Positions 24,133 to 36,636 of a DNA stretch of 64,000 nucleotides are shown one piece after another. The notes under the pieces are model-generated. The model had not been told where the DNA came from. It saw nothing but the letters and a program-made list of their open reading frames with translations, and made no database searches. Origin of the DNA: Nematostella vectensis (lineage: Eukaryota; Cnidaria; Anthozoa; Actiniaria; Edwardsiidae). Location: the NCBI RefSeq assembly GCF_932526225.1, contig NC_064042.1, forward strand, positions 2,649,001-2,713,000, read 5' to 3'. How positions within the stretch are numbered: position 1 is the first letter of the stretch; each line of letters opens with the position of its first letter. A program made the translations under genes and the position numbers.

Positions 24133-24842
24133 CTTGGATGTGAGCACTTCAGCAGTTTGGCAGCGGTATTCGAGGGGGCTAGGTACTTCAAATACTTCAT
24201 CGATCTGCGAGTAGGTACTTCACATATGATACGCGAAGTGTACCGAAACTCTTTCATTCACTATTTAGGACTACTTCATAATTTGTTGTAGTTTCTAAGA
24301 CTACTGCACACCTGTCTCATATCTTCAGTACCCTCGTAGCACATCAAAAAGCGTCGCGTGTGTAGGCATAGGTGTCAACTTACCCACATTAGGCGGGTGT
24401 CACAAGATTTTGGATCTCATCACCAGCCTAATTTTGGGGAGAATGTTCAAACATTCTCTGTATTTACCAGCATTGGATCTTGTTTTTTTTCACATATTTA
24501 CTGTATTTCACCTGATTTATGTCTAAGTTGGGTTGATAGCTATGGTATACATAGAGGGAAAAAGAGGAGGGGGGGGGGGAGGGGGTATTAATTTTTTGCA
24601 ACACCAGACTTCAGCTAGTCTCTCTTACAGCCATTTTGGATTTTTCATGCTAGGCAGCACTTGACAAGTCCTGGATGGCTGCAAAAGAGACCAGACGTCA
24701 GCTAGATGGAGCCAGGGGATGTATGGAAGGAAGCCCGGAAGAACTTGACACATAAATAAGAAATTATTTATTTAGTTAAACTTTATTATTGTTGTGCTCT
24801 TCAACAGTTACAATCAGCAGAAAGCTGGGTGGGAGGGACATC
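24133..24842. other. Spacer between beta-tubulin 3' end and VPS26C 5' end
   Basis: Holds the VPS26C promoter side, with no TATA box seen. A diverged copy of the left end of the 4471 element lies near 24366-24420 (ATTAGGCGGGTGTCACAAGA), next to a G-run. TTTATT at 24782-24787 is AATAAA on the - strand, about 55 bases past the tubulin stop, and is its likely polyadenylation signal. Confidence 0.55.
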
Positions 24843-26714
<1,872 letters not shown>

Positions 26715-26873
26715 TTTTAAGATATAAATTTAACTCCCTTGAACAATGAACTCCGGTTGGCTCTGCGTATTTCCGTAGACTGAATTTCTTGCCACCGGTT
26801 TGTTGTAATAAACGGACTCGTTGCCAACGTCATAATTTGCAATTGTTATTTGAAATCCAGCGCTCTGATTGGG

Positions 26874-26884
26874 CTGACAGGTGT
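26874..26884 (-). promoter_or_regulatory. CCAAT box upstream of beta-tubulin
   Basis: GATTGGG on the + strand reads CCCAATC on the tubulin strand. It lies about 165 bp upstream of the ATG. The position is usual for an NF-Y site; no TATA box is seen. Confidence 0.45.
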
Positions 26885-28437
26885 CAATCACTTTAAGTCC
26901 CGCCTATTTTCTGGTCTTATTGGGGTAGGGCCTATTGACAGCAATGACGAGGCCTCTCAAGGGACTTTTGGAATGATACTTTGAGGGTACCAATGTACAA
27001 TCTTCGCTCTCATAAAGTATACTACGTTTTCTTACATGAAGTATCAATCTTGAAGGAGGTTCTTTTGTTTATCTTCATTTATTCATATATTTATATGAAT
27101 CGTTGTCATGAAGGATTAGTCTATTCAAAGTCAGATTGGCTTAGTATCTAGGTTATTTATTTGTAAAGGCGCTTATTATAAAGAAGAGTAGATTTTTCTG
27201 ACAGTGCCATGTGTATTTCTTGATTGAGTCTGTTTTGTTTACGGGAAGTCGTCACTAAGAAAATCCGCTGACCGGTTATAGTGGTAGTGAGAAACATCAC
27301 TCTGTTCAAAACAAACAACAGGGGACCCAGGCTAATGGCTATCCAAGGACTGGTTTTTTAGAATACGACCCCAATTCGCGTAACAAAAATACCACAAACC
27401 ACCACTAGGGAACAATATCCGTAGATTTAATACAATTTTTTTTTAAATATGATGTGTAAAATCACGCAGCATAATCAGTCCATGGTTAGCCGTTAGCCAG
27501 CCCCCCTGAAGCTTCCTGTGACCAGACGAGATACGCATAGATACGCAAAGATGGAAACAAAATACACCCTGAGATTTCGCCAAATTTTAAGAACATTTTT
27601 TAGTAGTTATAAAAAAAGTGTAGGCAGCGATCTGTCATAACCATAATGTCCTATTGTCAGTGCCGTATCTATAAACCTTTCGAAGGCTAACTTTTTAAAT
27701 AAATAGAAGACCGACTACTTCTATACGGTATCCAGACTTTTCTTTCATATACTTCGTCTAAAGCAAAACCAGTTCTTCCATAACCAAAGCCTTTTTTTCG
27801 TCCATCACAAAACTTTTCCAGGGTTTTGTACCACCAGCGTGTTATAATTCTCAGATATAGGGATTCTTTTATCGTGGGGTGTGTTTGATGCGAGAGTTTA
27901 ATAATAGCGAGCGAAAACGCCATAAATTAGTTGCCGCAGACAAATTGCATCACGTTCCTTTATCAAGATAAAGCGAAGCACAACGCTCGTCTAGGTTCCC
28001 CGGGTTGCTTTCGGCTGAAATTCATGGAATGCTTTAGTAAACCAAGAGACCGTAACAAATTAGGACGCTGCTCGTAGTTTATTGAAAAAAGAACGCGTCA
28101 AACAGACCTCCACGAAAAATAACCCCTATAGGTTGAATGAATACTGCTTTTGTTGCAAGACTTTTATACATGATTTATTACAAAATATAGGTACTATTTT
28201 ATAAATTATCCAAATGTAACTCCATAAGGCACATACTGCTGGGTATATGAAACTACTAATATTACTATATAATAGGAAATGTTGGGGCCGGAGAATATCC
28301 GAAGTCACCATTTCTCGCATGGCAAAACATTTTTGTCATGTGGGTAACACTACATAAACGCATAGACGGTAATGCATTATATTGTAAATAGTTTCTAGAA
28401 AGTATCCGGGCCACAAAGATCCAATTACACACTTGCT
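26885..28437. other. Intergenic, no gene seen
   Basis: AT-rich spacer between beta-tubulin (5' side) and the 3' end of PCID2. Only short frames without recognisable peptides. TTTATT at about 28174 could be the PCID2 polyadenylation signal (AATAAA on the - strand). Confidence 0.4.
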
Positions 28438-28656
28438 TTAGAAAGGTGTTGGGAACGGTTGGAAAGGTGGGGGGAATGCATTTTGTTTGCTAACTACAAG
28501 TTTCTGATGATGATAAGAAATGTATCCCTTGATATAACGCTGAAAGCAATATTACGTCTGCACTTGCTTTAGAAAGGTGTTGAGTGGGGGAAATGCATTT
28601 TGTTTGCTAACTACAAGTTTCTGATGCTGATGAGAAATGTATCCCTTGATATAGCC
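28438..28656 (-). repeat. PCID2: Tandem duplication of the PCID2 terminal exon
   Basis: Two copies, 117 bp apart, each have the acceptor GCTTTCAG and an open frame. Copy A (28552-28656) encodes [16 protein letters not shown] and ends in NTFLKQVQT. Copy B (28438-28539) encodes [16 protein letters not shown] and ends in FQPFPTPF. Both start in phase 0, so either can follow exon 17. Copy A keeps the family-typical Gly and HQHQ, so it is the likelier main exon. Confidence 0.9.
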
Positions 28657-31600
28657 CTGAAAGCAACAATACAAAGGAAGATTAGCGAGTGAAAATTCCA
28701 GTGCACTTGTAAACATTGTATACAATAGCTTATTGTAAAGAAATCATGAATTAGAAGCATTAAGGTTGGTTCTCACACGGACCTAGGCGGAAGCGCAAGA
28801 GAACGCAACTGAAAGATTTTAAGGCTGGTTCTCACGAGCGACGGAAGCGTAAGAGCCTTATGTCGCGTGAGAACCGGCTCGACATAAGCGCAAGAAGAAC
28901 GGGAAGTTTTGATAATCTTACGTCTCTGCTTACGTCGCGTGGGAACCGGATCGACGTAAGCATAAGCGGAACATAAGCATAAATTAACCCATCCATCTTT
29001 CGCTCGTCGAGGAGGTATGGGCACTAGACTACGAACTGTAGTCTAGTGTCCATTCCTCCTCGACGAGTTTGGTTAATTTATGCTTATGTTTTGCTTATGC
29101 TTACGTCGATCCGGTTTTCACGCGACGTAAGCGTAGCATAGACGTAAGGTAATCAAAACTTCCCGTTCTTCTTGCGCTTATGCTTGCTTGCTTACGCCGA
29201 GACGGTTCTCACGCGACATAAGACTCTACGCTTCCGTCTTCGCTTACGCTTACGTCACTCGTGAGAACCAGCCTTTTCTTGCCCTTGAGCTTATGTTTGA
29301 CCGATTCACACTTGGTTGGCTTCCGTCTGCACTTATGCTTGCGCTTACGTCCTAGTGAGAACCAACCTTTACTACGCCCAACCCCCCCAACCCCCATGTG
29401 TACGTGCCTGGTTAGGGTGTGTGGCACAATGTTGTACTAAACTTCAATGCACACCAAATATTTGAGTTATACTTGTGAAAATATACCGGGGCATGCCTCC
29501 CTGGATGCCACACTTAGTTAAACACACACAAAAGCTGGACCAAACCATGACGAACTAGTGCACAGTCTCGGGCTTATTTAAACATCATGTCAATCACTAC
29601 ATGTACAAATATGTATATCATTACTATACACACACTTGCTCATGTAAATCCTACTGTATGTAGCTATGAACCTTATTTCGTAGATGACTGAGCTTTGGGG
29701 GGGGGGGGGCACTACTTCTTTCAACAAATAGGTGACTTATGCACTTAGAAATGTTTGGGTGGCAAACATTCATGTGCTCAGGCTTTTGGGGGCAAAATAA
29801 CAACAACAAAAAGCAACTTATTCAGCACTTCCAAATCAGCCAGAGAGTTTCTGTGTTAGAAATTGGGCTTTTTTTAACTCTACATTATGATGGCGGCAGC
29901 CATTACTACTGTGTTTATTTTGATGTGCGTTTGCCGCACAAAAAGTCACATTAACTAAAGAAAATCTAACATGAAAGTGCCTCCCCCTATTATGTACTGT
30001 GTATAGAATAAACTTTACCATATATATCAGGTTTGCAACAATACACTGAACTTCCATTATGTCCATATCATCAACCTTCATAGCTTTGAGAGCAACAACA
30101 AATGCATCAAGAGGAAGCTGATGAGTTTTCATCATTAAATACCTGAAAAAGGAGATGTGTGCAGGAATTGAGTTCAAATCTTTGTAGGAATAGAAAGAAA
30201 TGGAGAAAAAAGGAGGTAAAGTAATTGGAAGGAAGAAAAATAGGAGAGTAAGGAAATAGTATATCATATTCTCCCGGGTCATTGCAAATTCCTCTAAAAG
30301 CCTTTTTTTGTATTTTTTGAAGTCAATAAAGCCATGGCATATGTTGTTTACATGTTGTTGTTTACATGTTTATATGTAGCTATGTCTTTACAGAGGGAAG
30401 GAAGATTGGGGAAGTGGCTCAATCTACCCTTGAGAACATGAGCACCCCTTTTAACTTAACCTAAGTAGGACTACATCATCCAAAACACCCAAAACCCATC
30501 CAAAATCCCCCTTTGTGACCCCTACATCTTGATTCCACTTCAAATCAAAGACAATCTCTCAAAATGCTGGGATTTCTCTTAGAAACTTACACTTTTTTGA
30601 AGAGATTTCTGTAGGTGATGATTTTGAGTTTTTCCAAAATTAAGTAGATCCCACATTGGATGAAAAATGCCTGTAAAAGAAGGAAATAAAAATAAATTAT
30701 TGTGGATAACATATTATTATTTAGCTTATTAACATTTTGTCACATTAACAATGGGTCACAGTCTCATTCAATTAGCATTCTCACATAAAAAGACAAGGTA
30801 CACTATTATCGAACTAAAAGCAAATAAAAAAAATTGGACAGGCCCTAATTAAAATCCCCTTATTATGTATAACCAAAAATATATAAAAATTCCAATACCA
30901 TGCATCAAAGAGATGGACCAAAGGTAGCAGCAATTGTGATATTATTTTTTAGCTCTTACGTAGTATCCTTCTTTCTACAACACTTCCGTGTAATCTCGCT
31001 TTCTGATTGGTTGTTAGCTATGGTAAATCAGAGGACATACTATGGGATTCGTCATTCACACAATCCTTCCAGGTTCACTTGAAGCGTTGTTCACACGCCT
31101 CGTGACTGCACAACATTTTGATCAGAGTATATACCACGGGAAACTATGGGAAATTTGTTAAATCAACTATAATGGTATCACTTCTTTTGTCACCAAGCAT
31201 ACTAGTTATAGCCAGAACAATGAGAAAGCGAAAAAAAAACACGAATATTAAGCAAACCCGAGGAAGGAAGCAGTAACAATAACATTTAGACATTTTTTCT
31301 GTATTTATCTCCCTTACTTGTTGTCTTTCAAGTGTTTCATCGAACAGTAATAAATTTCCCTGCCTGTTGAAAAATAAGTTTACAGTACCTGCTTAAGATG
31401 TTTGAATTAAAATAGTGCTGTGTTGAACAATATAAAGGAAACAAATTAAAAACAAGTTGCAATTAAATATTAAATAAACATTTGGTAAATCATTGTCATT
31501 CTGTATCAATCAATGTACAAAAAAAACACGACTTTTATTTTATGTACATACAGTAACGTCATATGTATGAAATACCATTGGGCACACCTTACTGATTTGA

Positions 31601-34600
31601 CAACTTCAATGAACTGTGATAATCTATATTTCTTTAAAACTTCTTGCTTTGGAAAATTTCCCTGTTTAATCAGAAAAAAAATGTTAAATCAGTAGTATAG
31701 CCAGGTTATTACCAATATGATGCATATCTAAAAACATACAAACAGTCTGAAATTCAGTGAAAAATTAGGCAGAGTATCAGTTCAAAAGGTCTGGCTGTAT
31801 GACATATAATCAAGAAGGTATTGCTTACCAGAAGCATTTTAACAGGAATCAAATAAATCAGGATAGCACTGAAAAAGAAGCCAAATACAATCACATTTTT
31901 ATCTACTATTATCTACTTGCTACAGAAAATGAAATGATGACTCTGTGCTAGATTTTGATTCTCAAGAAAGAGGACAAGTCCTAGCTTGGGATTATGTCAG
32001 GTGTAACAAAATCTCAATCTCATAAATTAAAGTTTGTCTCATTCCTTCCCTTTAAAGGGTGTGACATTGATATCTTACCGTTTATTCTTTGGAGATTCTC
32101 TATGACAATGCTCAAATGCAAAGGATAGGTACTCCTCAGCTAAAAAGACAAAAAATTGCTTGATATCACACACCCTATTTTATATTAGACTATCCCAATA
32201 TCATAAACAGACAGTTAAGAATACAGCCTGGGACTTACCAGAGCAAAAATCACCATCAAACATGTACTTGCGTCCTACAAAAAATCTATGGAGAGCAACA
32301 CACCATCAGAGAAAGTAGTCAGATTTGTAGGATTCCCTCCTATGTGTCTGAATATCAGGCTACAAAGAAGAACAATCTAAAAGCATAAATGATTTTTACT
32401 ATATAGTCAAGGATGTTCCCCATTATTCATTTTTTTTCATATTTTATCAATTTTTTTACCTGTATGCTACCAAATGACCCAGCTTGAATTGGTCTTTGAT
32501 GGGTGCACTGTCAATGGCCCTTATCAACGGCTTGCACAAGTGGAGTTTGTTTATCTATTAAATATGTAAACAATTTGAATATATTCATGCTCCTAAAAAG
32601 TTGGTTATTCAGCAGTGACTATGCTAAGGAACACCCTGCTTTAAGGGAAATGAAAACTCTTACCTTGAAGTATATTTTGAACAGGTGAACGACAAGTGCA
32701 AGCATGCCCCATTTCTTGGAGACATCAAGAGATGAACGACTGCAGAACAAGAAAATAAGTTATTTTATTGTAGCTAGTCATAATGAAAAGCAAACAAAAA
32801 TGTTTTGTTAGAGAAAAGGAACGAAGAAAAAATAGCTCTGCATATGACTGCATAATTGAATCAGGCATCTCTCGCTGACCTGTCGCTAGCACACACCCTA
32901 AAGCAACCCATAATCATCTCAGCAGCCTTCTCAAGGGTGTCGCCAGGCTTTCCTGCCCCCCGCTGGCACATCTGTTGGTCTGCCTTGTTGGTGCAAACAA
33001 AATTGGCTTTAGGAAAAATTGATGAAAATATAATAGAATTTGCCTGGACTGGGCCCGTCATACACTTGGATATTAGAATGATCATACATACTGCAATTAC
33101 TTTAATAATATAATTTTTCATGCCCTAGGTTAGTTGATGATGATACTGTTGGTGGTGATAATGATGGTGGTGATGATGATGATGATGACGATGATGATGG
33201 TGGTGATGGTGGTGATGGTGGTGATGATGATGATGATGACGATGATGATGATGATGATGGTGATGGTGATGGTAAGTATTGCTGCTGGTGACAATCAGCA
33301 TGACAAAAAGAATGATAAAAATAATAATTAGGGTGGAAACAATAATGACAATGAGGAAGTGATGATGCCAATAATCCCATTGATTGACACCAGGTCACAA
33401 TTAGAACAATAATGTCTATGTCAATGGTCACAAGAAAAGTAATAAATATGGTGAAAAAAATAATGACACAGGGGTTTCATTAGGCCACGGAGGCTGGCGG
33501 TAGTGCCAGCTATTTTCCACCAAGCACTGGCTACTTTTTTTAAAAAGTCGACTTAAGTTTTATTTGAACTAAAAAGATAAAATAACTTCCACCTGCTACT
33601 TATCAATCTCCTGATGACAATAAGGGAGTGAAGATGATAATGATGACATTGATTAACACCAGGTCACCTCACCTTCACAGCGAACCGTCTGATATCTAAG
33701 GTGACAGCACTCATCAGAGGCAAAGACCTTTTAAACAGAAATTACAAATTAGTCTCACCACCACAAAATATAAAATTTTAAAATATACCAGTAACACAAA
33801 AATTAATAAAACACCCTTCTAAAGTAGTCAGTCCAGTAAGTCAGTCCAGTGTGTTCTTTAAATCTTTCGTAGTACTCATTACTGAACTTAATGAGAATTT
33901 AATCTTTCATTAAGTCTGTAAATCATGTAGTTAATATCATCATTATTATTATTATATTATGAAAAAGGTACCTACCAATTCTCATCTTTTTGTGCTTGGA
34001 AGATCTTAATGAAAGCTCTAAAATGTATCTTTAAGGATGATAATGTTGTTATTGCAAAGAAATATACATATATCATGCCAGCAGCGTAGCCAGGGTTTTT
34101 AACAGGAGGGGGCCCAAAAGGCCCTTTTAAGGCATTCCCTCCTGTATTTTAGATAATGTCAGCTAGGCCACTCCCCCTGGCTACGCTCCTGCATGTGATC
34201 ACTTATTGACATTTTTTTTTATAAAGGATACTGCACAACTGAAGCTTGGGCATTGTACGCCTCAACATAGTCATTATTGCCAACAGCCCACACAGCCCTG
34301 ACAAAGAAAACATGCATTGTTTAATGGAATAGACAGTTAAAAACTTATAACAACTGTGTGTAAAGGGGTGGTTTTGAAAGCTAGAAATCTTAGTTCTTGT
34401 TTGGGTTTTGCAAGCATCTGTCCTCACCTAAGATGACAAGCCACTAGCTCATCTAAGGGTGGTTCAAACCACCGCTCACACTGAGACTGCGCATCAGGAA
34501 TCTAAAAGATAAACTACAAAATTAAATTGAAAGTATATAAAAGATATGCAAAGGTTATGCATTTTGAATACCTGTAGCCTTGGGCTTGCTATGTGTGGGT

Positions 34601-36368
34601 GAGTAAAGGACAGAAGCTCCTGTGATGTGCAACATAAACATACATAAGTATTATTACCGAACATAACAGTTATAACAGGAAAAAGTGAAAGAAAAGAAAA
34701 AAAATGATGTAAAAATCCATAAAAACCGATGATAGCTGATTGATTTTTATCAATTGAATTTAAAATCATTAAAGATCAACCGCACTTTAAAAGTAAGCGA
34801 TTTCATCAATTTTTATTGATGACCCACATGTTTTTGCCTAAATATCACATGTTTATTTTAATTCAAACATTTTGGGACATTAAACGATCAGACAACACAT
34901 TTATGACACCAGTTTCTTATTTGATATTCTTTACAACAGATGAAATTCATGGCTTTGGCCTGGTCGAGATCTGCCAGCCAACTGATTATAAATTCAAAAT
35001 AGATCACAGTGAAGTGCCCAGTTATGAACTCTTGACAGTATGCCCGCTTCCCTTAACTGCCTTTTTAGGGAAAATACTTTTTTCTTCGCGAAGTGGCACA
35101 TTCACTCCCCCGCCCTGTCGAAATCTCCCAGTAGTTGTCATTGAATGACTCCCCAGTAAAAGTACTATGATTATACAGATTGTACAATGATGACGACTAC
35201 GAACCCCTTGAGGCTGGTTTTTCTAGATTTGAACACTGAGTAAACGCCTTTATTACAGGCTAATGGTTGATCTATGTTCTCACGTCTCCCTCGCCATTTG
35301 TAAGTTTGCCTTTTTGACCCTTCTCTCATTGATAAAAGCATTTTTCTAAGTTTCCACTATAGCCGATTTCATTGTTGTGCAACCTTGGCGAATCCAAAAT
35401 CCTTGTGTCATTTGGGAAAATGCCTAGTCAATCAATTGTCTAAACCAATCGATAGCTTTCATGTTTTCACTGTCATAAACCATTTGACTGCACACAGTAA
35501 GGATACTGATTGGTCACGGCGGTATGATTGACTACGTGCTATTCCCAAGCGAGAAATGGACTTTAATTCCTTGTGGTTGCGCAACAAGGAATTCTGCAAT
35601 AAAATTCGATAAATCCCCCCAAAAAAATATATTAGCGATTTCCGCACTCTTACTTTCCCTTACAATTTTTAACAATTTTACAGATCGATCGTTAAAAATC
35701 GGTTATTTTTATCGATTTGTTTCTATATCAATTTTTAACAATTGACTAGACCGGGTAAGTGTTTTATTTCATTTTATTAGCTCTGTTTTGTTTTGTGAAA
35801 AGGGCGAAAAGATTGACCCCCTGAAAGGCTGTAACACAAAACAATTCTTCTTTCACACTAAAACACAAGCACAAAGAAATGCAGCTGGGTTCCACCAGCC
35901 CTAAATTATGTTTTTTCATGGGACTGGCCGATAAAAATCATCCTTAAAATGTTAAAGTCCACACTTTATATTTGGAGTACTAGCTTCCCTCCATTTTCAG
36001 GATGGGCATGAACAAGATAGGGACTTATCCAAAACAGACATAACAATAAAAAACCTATCTTGTCGCCAGGATTGATTCATAAACTATTTTTTGGATCATC
36101 AACCTGTTATAACACTTATATACAGAAACGCGCCAAATATCAAAACAAGAAATCCAAAACTAAATCATGAGGGAACAAAGTAGGCTTAAGTATAACTTAC
36201 GGCTGCCAGATCGCCGTTTCTTGAAGACATAGCATCTACGACCTTAAGATAAGCACATAATTAATAATAAGCGTGTCTACGAGGCAGATAGAAAAAGAGA
36301 GCTACCGCGTGGTTGGACATTTTGCTACAAACCTGCTGTAGGTATTGAATGACAGTGAAGTGCGCCAT
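28438..36368 (-). CDS. PCID2: PCID2, TREX-2-type PCI-domain protein, eighteen exons plus one alternate
   Basis: Exons on the - strand: 36333-36368, 36201-36242, 34572-34619, 34428-34501, 34232-34297, 33976-34017, 33673-33727, 32880-32983, 32664-32739, 32460-32554, 32239-32285, 32079-32139, 31829-31868, 31593-31661, 31318-31359, 30591-30670, 30019-30142, 28552-28656. A second terminal exon lies at 28438-28539. The main form is 401 aa against 399 in human. Peptides include [98 protein letters not shown] and [16 protein letters not shown]2 binds the GANP/MCM3AP scaffold with DSS1 in TREX-2 and supports nuclear mRNA export. The C-terminal half is the PCI/winged-helix domain. Introns hold a large foldback element, a trinucleotide repeat and a MITE. 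Intron 5 is U12-type. Its start codon lies 268 bp from that of RPP38. Confidence 0.95.
28762..29370. mobile_element. ~610-bp foldback element with near full-length inverted arms
   Basis: The left end AAGGTTGGTTCTCAC pairs with the right end GTGAGAACCAACCTT. The arms pair most of the way in, including AACGGGAAGTTTTGAT with ATCAAAACTTCCCGTT and ATAAGCATAAATTAA with TTAATTTATGCTTAT. The centre is a tight hairpin around ACTAGACTAC and GTAGTCTAGT (29020-29048). There is no coding potential. It lies in the last intron of PCID2, just upstream of the duplicated terminal exons. Confidence 0.9.
33137..33272. repeat. GAT/GGT trinucleotide microsatellite
   Basis: About 135 bp of interrupted GAT, GGT and GAC triplets in the intron between PCID2 exons 7 and 8. 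Open frames across it on both strands are trivial. Confidence 0.9.
34018..34231 (-). other. PCID2: U12-type GT-AG intron of PCID2, holding a MITE
   Basis: The intron starts GTATCCTTTA, the U12 5' splice-site consensus. It has TCCTTAAAG about 15 bases before the terminal TTTTAG. This splice gives ASVVQ followed by [14 protein letters not shown] in frame, as in the family. A CGTAGCCAGG-type MITE (34080-34193) fills about half of the 214-bp intron. Confidence 0.88.
34080..34193. mobile_element. MITE with GCAGCGTAGCCAGG ends
   Basis: Its ends are GCAGCGTAGCCAGGG and CCCTGGCTACGCTCCTGC. The interior matches the copy at 17875-18022 (TTTTTAACAGGAGGGGGCCC). It sits inside the PCID2 U12 intron. Confidence 0.85.
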
Positions 36369-36636
36369 CTTGGATTTGAGTCGACTCCACATGTCACATT
36401 CGTGGGTATCCTGTGGATGAAAAGATTATTTGGCTTATGGGTTATTTTCTTTGCATTGAACATGCTTTGTATTATTTTTTTTATTTTCACAAATGCACTC
36501 CTTGCCTTTTCTATTGATTAATTGCAGTACTGCAATACGAAACAGCTATACACAAACTTACACAAACAGATGTTTTACATTCACGGTAGCCCTGTGTTAC
36601 AAGTGGTATCCCTGTGTTTCTTCGAAACCAAACAAG
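36369..36636. promoter_or_regulatory. Bidirectional promoter between PCID2 and RPP38
   Basis: The two ATGs point away from each other with 268 bp between them. Both lie in AAGATGGCG (YY1-like). No TATA box is seen. A shared, housekeeping-type promoter is the natural reading; transcription starts are not visible from sequence. Confidence 0.65.

Noticed and set aside
33102-33431. Ser/Pro-rich - strand frame
   Set aside because: It reads through the GAT/GGT microsatellite.
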